From NCBI RefSeq assembly GCF_000426645.1, contig NZ_AUFT01000018.1, positions 120,513-184,512 on the forward strand: a stretch of 64,000 bases of DNA, given 5' to 3'. The notes below the pieces were generated by a model. That model searched no databases and was not told the DNA's origin. It saw only the letters and a program-made list of their open reading frames with translations. Both the position numbers and the translations under genes were made by a program. The first letter of the stretch is position 1. Each line of letters begins with the position of its first letter. Below, one piece after another: positions 47,021 to 56,262 of this stretch. Source of the DNA: Nakamurella lactea DSM 19367. GTDB taxonomy: Bacteria; Actinomycetota; Actinomycetes; Mycobacteriales; Nakamurellaceae.

Positions 47021-47779
47021 TCAGCCGCTCCCGTCGCCGTCGTCCGGCCAGCCCCGATCGGCCTGGTCGAACCCGAGATCGATGGTGTCCCAACCGATTG
47101 GTTCGCACTGGCAACTACACAGCGGCGTGCAGTAGGTGACGCATTCGGGACCGCACCGGCACTGGTCCGCGTCCGAGAACTTCTTGACCTGGTTTCTCGG
47201 GTGCATCCAACCGGGTCGGCGGCTTCGTAGGTGCCTGGCCAGCCGCAGGTCGATCTCCGACGAGTGGTCGCGGGGGATCACACAACGGCGGGATCGCCGC
47301 TGATCGCGCCAGAAACGGTGGTGGAAAGTGAGTCTGGGCTTGGGGCGATCCGGCCGCCAGCCGCCGAGCGGCTCGTCCGACGAAGTCGGTATCCAGGCGT
47401 CGAGATGCGCGGGGTAGCGACGACGCCCGTGGTTGCGGGCGGCATCGGCGCGCATCGGCGCGACCGGCTGGTTCCGCGCATCGACCACCACGAGCCGCAG
47501 GCCGCCGGCGGCCAGGATCGCCTCGATCACGGCCAGCGACACCGACCCGTCGTCGCACTCCGCCCGTGCGATGGTCGCCGGCGCCACCCCGATCCGCTCG
47601 GCCATACCGCGCTGGCTCAGATCCGCCCGTCGTCGTGCTCGCCGCAGAGTCCCCGACCTGTCCCAACTCTCGGCGACGGCGACGGCCTGCGTGGATCCGG
47701 CCGCCGCCGGCGCGCCGAACGAATCGCCTTTCATCAGCGCGACCCGCGCCTTGATCGGCCCTGCTGCTCTCCTGTGCAT
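47021..47779 (-). CDS. XRE-family regulator with a C-terminal cysteine cluster
   Basis: A 252-residue protein. An XRE helix-turn-helix spans about residues 43-100 (LRRARRRADLSQRGMAERIGVAPATIARAE), followed by a basic Arg/His-rich stretch and then seven cysteines in 19 residues (207, 209, 213, 217, 221, 223, 225; CRCGPEC, CTPLCSCQC). The cluster could bind zinc or another metal, or an iron-sulfur centre, so metal- or redox-responsive DNA binding is a fair inference. ATG 47779 has GGGGGAG six bases upstream, so the start is firm. It does not sit in an operon. Confidence 0.78.
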   Translation of the reverse strand: MHRRAAGPIKARVALMKGDSFGAPAAAGSTQAVAVAESWDRSGTLRRARRRADLSQRGMAERIGVAPATIARAECDDGSVSLAVIEAILAAGGLRLVVVDARNQPVAPMRADAARNHGRRRYPAHLDAWIPTSSDEPLGGWRPDRPKPRLTFHHRFWRDQRRSRRCVIPRDHSSEIDLRLARHLRSRRPGWMHPRNQVKKFSDADQCRCGPECVTYCTPLCSCQCEPIGWDTIDLGFDQADRGWPDDGDGSG

Positions 47780-48124
47780 CGTTACTCCCCCTGGCGTCTC
47801 CGGCGATGACGGACAACTCCGCTGATTCCTCCCACGTCGCCGTCATCCCCGATTGGTGCCTGCACTGTGCCAGCCGGTACCGACAGTGCCCGATCATCGG
47901 GCCTCGAGCGGCCGGAGCAAGCGACAACCGGGGCCTGCAGCCGGCCCACCGGGGCCGCCCGCCACCCGCCGGATCCACGGTCACCGGCACCATCCTTTGG
48001 CAATGCTCCGCGGAGCGGAGCATTGCCAAAGGGGCGGGCGGCCGTGTGCGCGGAGGCGACGCGGCCGTGCACGCACGGATGCGGCGGCTGGACCTACCCA
48101 GGGTGTGGGCCGGAATTCTCGTCG
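47780..48124. other. intergenic region with palindrome copy D
   Basis: This 345-bp stretch between the divergent XRE start and the end of the MFS gene has no reading frame that I can support. It contains one perfect 39-bp palindrome (47994-48032) and is otherwise ordinary GC-rich sequence. The XRE promoter should lie in the first 100 bases. Confidence 0.6.
47994..48032. repeat. dispersed palindrome, copy D (perfect)
   Basis: Identical arms to copy C with loop GGA in place of TCA. It is about 90 bp from the 3' end of the MFS gene. Confidence 0.85.
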
Positions 48125-49435
48125 TCAGGTTTCGACGGGGTGTTCGACCGGGCGGCCGGCGGCGACGGGGTCGTCGCCGGCGTCCCGGTCGCTGGGTCGA
48201 TCGTCATCGGGCGCCAGCAGGTTGCGGACGCCGGGCGAGGTCAGCGCGGCGAGAGTGCTGGCCACGATCACTACCGCAGCGCCGATCAGCGCCGGCTTCG
48301 GGCCGATCCAGATCGACACCGGTCCGGCGATCAGCAAGCCGATGGGCCCGAACATCATCGAGCCGAGGGCGTCGTAGGAGCTCACCCGGGACAGCGCCTC
48401 GGACGGGATCTCCCGCTGCATCGTGGTCTGCCAGAGCACCCCGAAGATCTCGAAGCAGACGCCCAACCCGAAGGCCGCCAGCACCACGGTCCACAGTGGC
48501 GCCGAGATGCCCAACAGCAGGTAGGGCAGGGCCGCCGGGAACACCATCAGGGTGGCGAACAGGATGGGTCGCCTCGGTCGCAGCCGCATCGCCACCAGCA
48601 CGCCGATCACCATCCCGACCGCTTCGCCGGCCAGGATGGCGGACCAGGCCGGCGCACCGCCGAGCTCGGCCTTGGCGACCACCGGCCCGAGCACGCCGTG
48701 TGCCGCCTGCAACGCCATCACCAGCACCGAGAACTGCGCCACCACCACCCAGATCCATTGCCGGGAGCGGAATTCGTACCAGCCTTCCTTCAGATCGGCC
48801 AGCACCGACGAGGACGTGTTCCTGGCCCTCGCCGACAGCCGGATCCGAGAGATCAGCGCCGCCGAGGCCCCGAACAGCAGCGCACTGCCGATCAGCGCCC
48901 AGCCACCACCGATCCACACCACCGCCGCGCCGCTGGCCACGATGCCGGCGATCCTGGCGGTGTTCGCGCCGAGTGCGAGCACCGCATTGCCCGTCTGCAA
49001 CCGATCCTTGGGCACCACCTCCGGGATGATCCCGGTGAGCGCCGGGAACAGCATCGCCATCCCGATCCCGGTCACTGCTGCCGCGGCAGCCATCGCCACC
49101 ACCGGGGCGCCCTCGGTCAGCAGCATGTAGCCCAACGCGGCGAACGCACCGGCGTTCATCAACTCGCCGGCCATCATCACCCGCTGTCGGGGCAGCCGAT
49201 CGGCGATCACCCCACCGGCCAGCATGAACACCACCAGCGGCACCGCCTCCGCGGTCAGCACCACCGACAGGGTGGTGGCGCTCGCGCCCGGCAGATTGAG
49301 GACGCCGAACGCCAACGCCACCGGCGCGAACGCACTGGCCAGCATCGAGGCGGTGCGGGCGAACAACAGCAGGGCGAACGGCCGGTGCCGCAGCAAAGTG
49401 AGATCAGCGCTCAGCCGGCGAGAGGAGGTCGTCAT
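48125..49435 (-). CDS. MFS transporter
   Basis: A 436-residue polytopic membrane protein of the major facilitator superfamily, of the drug:proton antiporter or enterobactin-exporter (EntS) shape. The N-terminal half has RTASMLASAFAPVALAFG, VVLTAEAVPLVVFMLAGGVIADRLPRQRVMMAGE, matching the MFS loop 2-3 motif (GGxxADRxxRR). Twelve segments appear probable. A 40-residue acidic tail follows. Efflux substrate unknown. Confidence 0.88.
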   Translation of the reverse strand: MTTSSRRLSADLTLLRHRPFALLLFARTASMLASAFAPVALAFGVLNLPGASATTLSVVLTAEAVPLVVFMLAGGVIADRLPRQRVMMAGELMNAGAFAALGYMLLTEGAPVVAMAAAAAVTGIGMAMLFPALTGIIPEVVPKDRLQTGNAVLALGANTARIAGIVASGAAVVWIGGGWALIGSALLFGASAALISRIRLSARARNTSSSVLADLKEGWYEFRSRQWIWVVVAQFSVLVMALQAAHGVLGPVVAKAELGGAPAWSAILAGEAVGMVIGVLVAMRLRPRRPILFATLMVFPAALPYLLLGISAPLWTVVLAAFGLGVCFEIFGVLWQTTMQREIPSEALSRVSSYDALGSMMFGPIGLLIAGPVSIWIGPKPALIGAAVVIVASTLAALTSPGVRNLLAPDDDRPSDRDAGDDPVAAGRPVEHPVET

Positions 49436-49504
49436 GGTGCGGTCGATTCTCGTCGTCGTCGCTCGCCGGTAGCCACGGGTTTTCGGCCCGCGGCGGCGCG
49501 CCGG

Positions 49505-50425
49505 CTAGCCCAACCAGTCCTCGAACGAGCGACCGGAGATCAGCTCGTAGGCCTGGACGTACCGCGCCCGGGTCGCCTGCACCACGTCGGCCGGCAGCTC
49601 CGGTGGCGGCGCCGCCGCGTGCCGGTCCCAGCCGGACTCGGCCGACGTCAACCAGTCCCGTACGTATTGCTTGTCGAACGAGGGCTGCACCCGACCCTCG
49701 GCGAATCCCTCGGCCGGCCAGTACCGCGACGAATCCGGGGTCAGCACCTCGTCGCCCAACACCAGGCGGCCGCCGCTGTCGATCCCGAACTCGAACTTGG
49801 TATCGGCCAGGATCACCCCTCGACTCTGCGCATGTTCGGCGGCCCGCCGGTACACCGCCAGCGTCAGCGCCCGCAACTGCTCGGCCCGCTCCGCGCCGAG
49901 CATCGAGACCACCACGTCGAACGACACGTTCTCGTCGTGCTCGCCGAGCTCGGCCTTCGCCGCCGGGGTGAAGATCGGCTCGGGCAGCCTGGACGACTCG
50001 ACCAGCCCGGTCGGCAGCGGCACCCCGCAGACCGCGCCGGTGGCCCGGTAGTCGATCAGCCCGGAGCCGGTCAGGTACCCGCGGGCGACGCACTCCACCG
50101 GCAGCATGTCCAGCCGCCGGACCAGCATCGCCCGGCCGCGCACCGAAGCCGGGATCCGCGGATCGTCCACCGCGACAACGTGATTCGGCACCGGCTCGAG
50201 GCCATCACCGCCGGCCAGCAGGTCGAACCAGAACATGCTCATCGCGGTGAGGACCCGGCCCTTGTCCGGGATCGGCGTCGGCAGGATGTGGTCGTAGGCG
50301 CTGATCCGGTCGGTGGCCACGAACAACAGCGTGTCGTCGTCGACCCGGTAGATCTCCCGGACCTTGCCCGACGCCAGATGCCGGTAGCCGCCCAGGTCGT
50401 CAGCCGCCCGATGCCTGCCGGTCAC
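49505..50425 (-). CDS. purC: SAICAR synthase PurC
   Basis: Joins CAIR and aspartate, purine step eight. The 306-residue protein shows the N-terminal GKVREIY block, [26 protein letters not shown] and DTKFEFG typical of PurC, at the normal length. GTG 50425 overlaps the stop of the M3 peptidase by four bases (GTGA), so it is translationally coupled to a peptidase; the other pur genes lie elsewhere in the window. Confidence 0.95.
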   Translation of the reverse strand: MTGRHRAADDLGGYRHLASGKVREIYRVDDDTLLFVATDRISAYDHILPTPIPDKGRVLTAMSMFWFDLLAGGDGLEPVPNHVVAVDDPRIPASVRGRAMLVRRLDMLPVECVARGYLTGSGLIDYRATGAVCGVPLPTGLVESSRLPEPIFTPAAKAELGEHDENVSFDVVVSMLGAERAEQLRALTLAVYRRAAEHAQSRGVILADTKFEFGIDSGGRLVLGDEVLTPDSSRYWPAEGFAEGRVQPSFDKQYVRDWLTSAESGWDRHAAAPPPELPADVVQATRARYVQAYELISGRSFEDWLG

Positions 50426-52497
50426 GACTGCTCCAATCCACGGCGGCGCAGCAACGGGCCGATGTCCGGGGCATGCCCCACCACGTCGGAGAATGCGCCG
50501 ACGGGATCCTTCGATCCGCCGACGCTCAGCAGCTTGCGGCGGAACGCCTCGCCGTTCGCCCTGGTCAGCCCGCCGTTGGCCTTGAACCACTCGACGGTGT
50601 CGGCGTCCAGCACCTCCGACCAGATGTAGGAGTAGTAGCCGGCCGAATAGCCACCGTCACCGGCGAAGATGTGTTGGAAGTAAGTGGTCCGGTACCGCGG
50701 CGGGATCAGGTCGTTGGCGACTCCGGCGCTCTCCAGCGCCACCGCCTCGAAGTCGGCCGCGTCGTCGATCTCCTCGCCGGCGGCAATCCGGTGCCACGCC
50801 TGGTCCAACAAGGTGGCGCCGAGGTACTCGGCGGTGGCGAAGCCCTGGCCCCACAGCTCGGCCGCCTTGATCGCCGCCACCTGTTCGACCGGCAGCTTCT
50901 CCCCGGTCTCGTGGTGCACAGCGTAGTTCTCCAGGATCTCCGGCCACTGCACCCACATCTCGTTCACCTGGCTGGGGAACTCGACGAAGTCCCGCGGCAC
51001 GTTGGTGCCGGACAGCCGCGGGTAGGTGACGTCGGAGAACAGCCCGTGCAAGGCATGCCCGAACTCGTGGAACAGCGTGCCGACCTCGTCGAGGGTGAGC
51101 AGCGTCGGCTGCCCCTCCGGCGCCTTCGGGATGTTGAGATTGTTGACCACCACGGACTTCTCGTCGTGCAGGGCATTCTGTTCGACGAAGCAGCTCATCC
51201 AGGCACCACCACGTTTGGTGTCCCGGGTGAAGTAGTCGCCCAGGTACAGCCCGATCGCCGAGCCGTCGGCGTCCGACACCTCCCATACCCGCACCTGCGG
51301 GTGGTAGGCGGACAGGTCCGGCCGCGGGGTGAAGGTGATGCCGTACAGCTGCTCGGCGGCGAAGAACACCCCGTCGTGCAGGACCCGATCCAGCTCGAAG
51401 TACGGCCGGAGCGCCGCGGCGTCGACGCGGTACCGTTCCTGCGCAACCTTGTTCGAGTAGTAGGCCCAGTCCCAGGGTTCCAGGCTGATGCCGTCCCGGT
51501 CGGCGATCTCGGCCAGCTGCTCGGCCTCCTTCGCCGCATTCGCCATCGCCGGCCCGACCAGCTTGCCGAGCATCTCGTCGACCGCCGCCGAGCTCTTCGC
51601 GGTCTGATCGGCCACCGCCTGGTCCGCGTGGGTGGCGAAGCCGAGCAGCTGCGCTGCCTCGGCCCGCAGCTGCGCGATCTGCGCCGCGACCGGCGCATTG
51701 TCGTACTCGCCGGCCGACGCCCGGTTCACCGAGGCCTCGTAGAGCCGGGCCCGCACGTCGCGGTCCGTCAGACTGGCCAGCAGCGGCTGGTTGGACGGCA
51801 GGATCAGGGTGATCAGGTACTTGCCGTCGGCACCCCGTTTGGCCGCGGCAGCACCGGCCGCGGCTATCGCGTCCGGGCTGGCGCCGGCCAGTTCGTCCGC
51901 GGAGTCCAGCAGCAGCGCGCTGGCCTCGGTGTCCTTGAGCAGGTTCTGGGTGAACGTGGTGCCGAGCGCGGCGATCTGCTGGTTCAGCTCCCGCAACCGC
52001 GCCCGGCCGGCCTCGTCCAACCGGGCGCCGGCCAGCACGAAGTCCGTGTGATAGCGCTCGACCAGCGCGATCTGTTCCTCGCTGAGGCCGGCCTGCTGCC
52101 GCCCGGCGTGCACCGCATCGATCCGGGCGAACAGCTCCGGGTTCAGCTTGATCGCGTCGTTGTGCGCCGCGTACTGCGGAGCGAGCTCCGACTCGAGCGC
52201 CTGCATCTCGTCGGTCGAATCCGACGACGACAGGTTGAAGAACAGGTAGAGCACCCGCTGCAGCAGCCGCCCGGCCCGCTCCATCGCCACGATGGTGTTG
52301 TCGAACGTCGCCGGCTCCGGGTCGGCGACGATCGCGTCGATCTCGGCGAGGTGCTCGGCCGTGCCGGCCAGGTACGCCGGCCGGTAGTGCTCGATCCGGA
52401 TGTCGGCGAATCGGGGCAGCCCGAAGGGCAGGTCGGACGGGGCGGCGAACGGGTTGTCGGAGGGAAGCCGGGTCTCGGCCGTTCCAGGAGACGTCAT
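50422..52497 (-). CDS. M3 family zinc metallopeptidase (oligopeptidase/dipeptidyl carboxypeptidase)
   Basis: A 691-residue cytosolic oligopeptidase of the M3 family. The zinc motif HEFGHALHG begins at residue 477, with the third ligand Glu in the ELNE-like downstream helix (FPSQVNEMW). Probably Dcp/PrlC type, cleaving dipeptides from short peptides. It starts [13 protein letters not shown], with no signal peptide. It leads purC in a two-gene operon, so its upstream non-coding stretch is the likely promoter and leader. Confidence 0.92.
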   Translation of the reverse strand: MTSPGTAETRLPSDNPFAAPSDLPFGLPRFADIRIEHYRPAYLAGTAEHLAEIDAIVADPEPATFDNTIVAMERAGRLLQRVLYLFFNLSSSDSTDEMQALESELAPQYAAHNDAIKLNPELFARIDAVHAGRQQAGLSEEQIALVERYHTDFVLAGARLDEAGRARLRELNQQIAALGTTFTQNLLKDTEASALLLDSADELAGASPDAIAAAGAAAAKRGADGKYLITLILPSNQPLLASLTDRDVRARLYEASVNRASAGEYDNAPVAAQIAQLRAEAAQLLGFATHADQAVADQTAKSSAAVDEMLGKLVGPAMANAAKEAEQLAEIADRDGISLEPWDWAYYSNKVAQERYRVDAAALRPYFELDRVLHDGVFFAAEQLYGITFTPRPDLSAYHPQVRVWEVSDADGSAIGLYLGDYFTRDTKRGGAWMSCFVEQNALHDEKSVVVNNLNIPKAPEGQPTLLTLDEVGTLFHEFGHALHGLFSDVTYPRLSGTNVPRDFVEFPSQVNEMWVQWPEILENYAVHHETGEKLPVEQVAAIKAAELWGQGFATAEYLGATLLDQAWHRIAAGEEIDDAADFEAVALESAGVANDLIPPRYRTTYFQHIFAGDGGYSAGYYSYIWSEVLDADTVEWFKANGGLTRANGEAFRRKLLSVGGSKDPVGAFSDVVGHAPDIGPLLRRRGLEQS

Positions 52498-52979
52498 CCG
52501 GCAAGTCCATCACATCGCCGTTCGTCATCCGGAAATCGGTGGTGCCGGGCGACCGTCCGCTCTACGGTCCGGGTACCCGACCCGGAAGGAGTGCCGGTGA
52601 CCCGATTCCGCACCACGATGGTCTGACCTACAGGGGACGGCGCCTCGGAGCACGATCCGAGCCGGTGCCGTGGAGCTGACACCTACCGGTGGCACCGGGC
52701 TCGTGAGCCGCCTCCCTCCGGGGAGGCACCGCAGCGGGCTGGGTGACAGTGGCCGGGACAACCCGGTCGAGGTCCGGATCCGAGCCGCACTGTCACATCC
52801 GACAGCCGTCCGTACGACGGAGCGGCCCGGTGAAGCAGGAACCGGAAGTAATCGCCGATCGCGGCGGTGAATCGAGTCCCTCGCTCCACCCAGCCCGGAA
52901 GCCCGCGATCCGCGGGTGAGAACACAACGGAACCCTGCACCACGCATGTCGATCACCCTTCGACTGCGCGGAGCAGACC
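52498..52979. other. non-coding stretch between the M3 peptidase and RNHCP genes
   Basis: No supported reading frame in 480 bp. Divergent flanking genes place both promoters here. From 52640 to 52820 the sequence is dense with inverted repeats (separate entry). A further stem CCCGCG/CGCGGG (52902-52916) lies near the RNHCP gene. Confidence 0.6.
52640..52820. ncRNA. candidate structured RNA or leader element
   Basis: Successive stems: CTCGGA/TCCGAG (52644-52661); GAGCCGGTGCC/GGCACCGGGCTC with a one-base bulge (52659-52702); GCCTCCC/GGGAGGC closed by TCCG (52710-52727); GTGACAGTG/CACTGTCAC (52743-52796) enclosing CCGGG-ACAA-CCCGG; CCGTC/GACGG (52806-52820). The GGCTC at 52698-52702 can instead pair with GAGCC at 52705-52709, giving two exclusive folds. 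It could be a 5' leader of the M3-purC operon (minus) or of RNHCP (plus). I do not recognise a known riboswitch, and strand is undecided. Confidence 0.35.
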
Positions 52980-53318
52980 ATCTCCAGAACAAGCTCACGA
53001 TCGATCGAGAACACCGCCTTCGACTGCCTGCGCTGCGGTGCGCGGGTGCGCGCCCTGACTTCCGGCAGCTTTCGCAATCATTGCCCGGAGTGCCTGTGGT
53101 CCAAGCACGTCGACGTTCGGCCGGGTGATCGGGCCGCGGACTGCGGCGGCCCGATGCGCCCGGTCGGCGTCGATCACCGCCGCGGCAAGGGGCCGGTACT
53201 GGTGCACTGCTGCCAGAGCTGCGGTCACCGGTCGGTGAACCGCGCCGCCCTGGACGATCCGGTCCAGCCCGATTCCGCCGCCGCACTGGGAACGCTGATG
53301 GCACAACAGTTCCGCTGA
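52980..53318 (+). CDS. RNHCP-domain zinc-ribbon protein
   Basis: A 112-residue protein of the RNHCP family, named for its conserved RNHCP sequence, found here in SFRNHCPECLWSKHVD. Cys16 and Cys19 (DCLRCG) and the later CCQSCG give two zinc-binding pairs. Function unknown. The family N-terminus aligns with ISRTSSRSIENTAF, which puts the start at the ATC at 52980, preceded by GGAG six bases away; no ATG, GTG or TTG lies in frame between the upstream stop (52917) and GTG 53046, and that GTG would remove the first CxxC. Either a rare ATC start, or a gene inactivated by a start mutation. Confidence 0.8.
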   Translation: MSRTSSRSIENTAFDCLRCGARVRALTSGSFRNHCPECLWSKHVDVRPGDRAADCGGPMRPVGVDHRRGKGPVLVHCCQSCGHRSVNRAALDDPVQPDSAAALGTLMAQQFR

Positions 53319-53345
53319 CGACAGCCGCGCGTCCGACGGCGGGCG

Positions 53346-53405
53346 GGTCGGCGGGCCGACCAAAGTCGGTATCCGGCGGCGCGAAGGTCGGTGCGCCGGC
53401 CGACC
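53346..53405 (+). terminator. two stem-loops after the RNHCP gene
   Basis: GGTCGG/CCGACC occurs twice, at 53346-53361 (four-base loop) and 53386-53405 (eight-base loop), in the 130-bp gap before the next gene. Together they look like a terminator, without a U-tract. Confidence 0.4.
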
Positions 53406-53449
53406 GGCGGCCGATGCGGCGGGCGGCGGCGGGCGGCCAGGCTGCATCA

Positions 53450-54340
53450 ATGACCAGACAGAGCGACCGTCCACCGCCGGGTACGGCAGGCGCCATCATC
53501 GAGCGCGCTCCCGAGCGCAGCACGGCGCGTGCCGCCGGCGGGCTGCTGGTGGACATCGGGGCACCCACCGCGCTGTACTACCTGTTGCACGCCAACGGCG
53601 TCTCCGACGGCACCGCGCTGGTCGTCGGCGCCGTCCCGGTGCTGATCGGTGCCGGCTACCAGCTGCTGCGGCATCGCCGCCCGGACATGTTGGGGGTGGT
53701 CGTGCTGGCCACCATGCTGCTGAGCCTGCTGACCACGGTGATCTCCGACAATCCCCGTGAACTGCTGGTCCGCACCGCGTGGCTCAGCCTGCCCGCCGGC
53801 CTGTGGACCCTGGCGAGTCTTCGCTCGGCGCAACCGTTGTGCTACCGGATCACCCTGCTGGTGCTGCCCGGCAAGGCGGCGGTGATGCGGCGGCTGTACG
53901 CCACCGAGCCGCTGTTCCGCCGGGCGTTCCGGAACATCACCGTCATGTGGGGCGTGGTGCTGCTGGCCGACTGCGGACTGCGGATCGCCATGTCGTACTC
54001 GCTGCCGGTGCCGACGGTGCCGGCGTTGGACACCACGCTGACGGTGGTCACCGTCGTGCTGCTGCAACTGCCGACCCACTACTTCCTGTGGCGTTCCGGA
54101 TCGTGGCTCACCGTGTTCGGCGGCCGGCGCCGTCCACCCGGCCCCGCAGGACTGCCGGGACAACCCCGCTACGGCGAGAGTCAGGACTCCGGGACGCCGG
54201 CCTCGAGTTCGGCCAGCCAGACCGTCGCCGACGAGTCCGACGGCGCCCGCCAGTCGCCGCGTGGCGACAGCGCCCCACCGGCCAGCACCTTCGGCCCGTT
54301 CGGCAGGGCCGATCGCTTGAACTGGCTGAACCCGAAGTAG
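53450..54340 (+). CDS. VC0807-like membrane protein
   Basis: A 296-residue membrane protein with about five to six hydrophobic segments between residues 30 and 210 (LLVDIGAPTALYYLL, ALVVGAVPVLIGAGY, VVVLATMLLSLLTTV) and the DNPRELLVRTAWLSLPAGLW pattern reminiscent of VC0807-family proteins. Function unknown. Its last 53 residues (from 54181) overlap the 3' end of nadE on the opposite strand by 160 bases; the family-like part ends before that, so an original stop codon may have been lost. Start ATG 53450. Confidence 0.72.
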   Translation: MTRQSDRPPPGTAGAIIERAPERSTARAAGGLLVDIGAPTALYYLLHANGVSDGTALVVGAVPVLIGAGYQLLRHRRPDMLGVVVLATMLLSLLTTVISDNPRELLVRTAWLSLPAGLWTLASLRSAQPLCYRITLLVLPGKAAVMRRLYATEPLFRRAFRNITVMWGVVLLADCGLRIAMSYSLPVPTVPALDTTLTVVTVVLLQLPTHYFLWRSGSWLTVFGGRRRPPGPAGLPGQPRYGESQDSGTPASSSASQTVADESDGARQSPRGDSAPPASTFGPFGRADRLNWLNPK

Positions 54341-56262
54341 CGCTTGATGAACACCTCGAGCCAATGCCGGATCTCCGGCAGCGAGTACCCGACCTTCTTC
54401 TGGTCGTCGAAGCCCGGCGGCCAGGCCCCGGCCGCCGCGTCGTGCCAGGCGTGCCAGGCCAGGAAGGCGATCTTGGACGGCCGGAACCCGTAGCGCAGCA
54501 CGTAGTACAGGGTGAAGTCCTGCAACGAGTACGGCCCGATCGATGCCTCGGTGCTCTGCGGCGTCTCGCCGTCCTTGGTCGGGATCAGCTCAGGGGTGAT
54601 CTCGGTTCCGAGGATCGAGTCGAGCACGGCGTCCACCTGGTCGGTGAACTGCTCGGACGCGATCACCCATCGGATCAGGTGCTGGATCAGGGTTTTCGGC
54701 ACGCCTGAGTTCACCGCGTAGTGCGACATCTGGTCGCCGACCCCGTAGGTGCACCAGCCCAGCGCCAGCTCGGACAGGTCGCCGGTCCCCAGTACGATGC
54801 CGCCGCGGGAGTTGGCCAGCCGGAACAGGTAGTCGGTGCGCAGTCCGGCCTGCACGTTCTCGAAGGTCACGTCGTAGACCTGCTCGCCGCGGGCGAACGG
54901 GTGATCAAGGTCCGTCAGCATTTGCGTTGCGGCCGGCCGGATGTCGATCTCCTCGAAGGTGACGCCGAGCGCCGTCGACAGCGCGACCGCGTTGGCCTTG
55001 GTGTGATCGCTGGTGGCGAAGCCCGGCATCGTGTAGGCCAGGATGTCGGTCCTCGGCCGCTGTAACCGGTCCATCGCCCTGGCCGCCACGATCAGCGCAT
55101 GGGTGGAGTCCAGTCCGCCGCTGACGCCGATCACCACCTTGGGGTTGCCGATCGCCCGCAGCCGCTGTTCCAGACCAGAGACCTGGATGTTGTAGGCCTC
55201 GTAGCAGTCAAGGTCGAGCCGGTCCTGATCGTCCGGCACGAACGGGAACCGGTCGACGGCCCGGCGCAGCCCGATGTCGCCGGTCGGCGGGCCGGCGGTG
55301 AACTCGACGGTGCGGAACCCGTCGAGCAGACCGGAGAAGGTCCGCCGGTTGTCGTCGAAACTGCCCTGCCGCAACCGATCCTGCCGGAGCCGGTCCAGAT
55401 CGACGTCCGCGACACTGGATCGTGGACCGTCCGGGAACCGCTCCGATTCGGTCAGCAGGGTGCCGCCCTCGTAGATCATCGTCTGCCCGTCCCAGGACAG
55501 GTCGGTCGTCGACTCACCCTCGCCGGCGGCGGCGAACACGTAGGCCGCCAGGCAGCGGGCGGACGCCGAGCGACACAGTTGGTGCCGGTCCTCCGCCTTG
55601 GCGACGGTGATCGGACTGCCGGACAGATTGGCCAGTACGGTCGCGCCGGCCAACGCCGCCTGCGCGCTCGGCGGGATCGGCACCCACAGGTCCTCGCAGA
55701 TCTCCACGTGCAGCACCAGGCCCGGCACGTCGTCGGCGGCGAACAGCAGGTCAGGACCGAACGGCACCTCGATCTGCTCGCCGGAATCGTTGCGCCCCAC
55801 CGTGATCCACTGGCCGTGCAGGTCGTCACCGGGAGCGAAGTGCCGTTTCTCGTAGAACTCCCGGTAATTCGGCAGGTACGACTTCGGGGCCACCCCGAGC
55901 ACGTCCCCGCCCTGGATCACCACCGCGCAGTTGTACAGCCGGTTCCGGTGGCGCAGTGGCGCTCCGACGACCACCATCGTGCGCAGATCCGCGGTGGCGG
56001 CGGCGATCTCGGCGATCGCCGACAACACCGCGTCCAGCACCGGATCCTGCAGCAACAGATCGTCGATGGCGTAGCCGGTGAGACCCAGCTCGGGAAACAC
56101 CGCGATCGCCACCCCGTCCGCGTCCAGCACGCCGGCCTGCTCGATGACCCGGGCGGCGTTGACGGCCGGGTCGGCGATGGCCACCGGCACCGTGCAGGCG
56201 GCGACCCGGGCAAAACCGTGCCGGTAGGCGGAGTGGAAATCCGCGGGATCGGGGGCCGTCAT
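54181..56262 (-). CDS. nadE: glutamine-dependent NAD+ synthase NadE
   Basis: A 693-residue two-domain enzyme that makes NAD from deamido-NAD with glutamine as nitrogen donor. The N-terminal nitrilase-fold glutaminase has Glu58 (FPELGLTG), Lys127 (PKSYLPN) and Cys189 (EICEDLW). The C-terminal synthetase domain has the ATP motif [11 protein letters not shown] 56262 shares one base with the TetR stop (TGATG), so the two are translationally coupled. Its 3' end overlaps the convergent membrane gene by 160 bp. Confidence 0.96.
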   Translation of the reverse strand: MTAPDPADFHSAYRHGFARVAACTVPVAIADPAVNAARVIEQAGVLDADGVAIAVFPELGLTGYAIDDLLLQDPVLDAVLSAIAEIAAATADLRTMVVVGAPLRHRNRLYNCAVVIQGGDVLGVAPKSYLPNYREFYEKRHFAPGDDLHGQWITVGRNDSGEQIEVPFGPDLLFAADDVPGLVLHVEICEDLWVPIPPSAQAALAGATVLANLSGSPITVAKAEDRHQLCRSASARCLAAYVFAAAGEGESTTDLSWDGQTMIYEGGTLLTESERFPDGPRSSVADVDLDRLRQDRLRQGSFDDNRRTFSGLLDGFRTVEFTAGPPTGDIGLRRAVDRFPFVPDDQDRLDLDCYEAYNIQVSGLEQRLRAIGNPKVVIGVSGGLDSTHALIVAARAMDRLQRPRTDILAYTMPGFATSDHTKANAVALSTALGVTFEEIDIRPAATQMLTDLDHPFARGEQVYDVTFENVQAGLRTDYLFRLANSRGGIVLGTGDLSELALGWCTYGVGDQMSHYAVNSGVPKTLIQHLIRWVIASEQFTDQVDAVLDSILGTEITPELIPTKDGETPQSTEASIGPYSLQDFTLYYVLRYGFRPSKIAFLAWHAWHDAAAGAWPPGFDDQKKVGYSLPEIRHWLEVFIKRYFGFSQFKRSALPNGPKVLAGGALSPRGDWRAPSDSSATVWLAELEAGVPES

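Noticed and set aside
52640..52820. Cobalamin riboswitch
   Set aside because: CCACTGTCACC on the minus strand recalls part of the B12 element, but the other conserved boxes are missing and no cobalamin gene is near.
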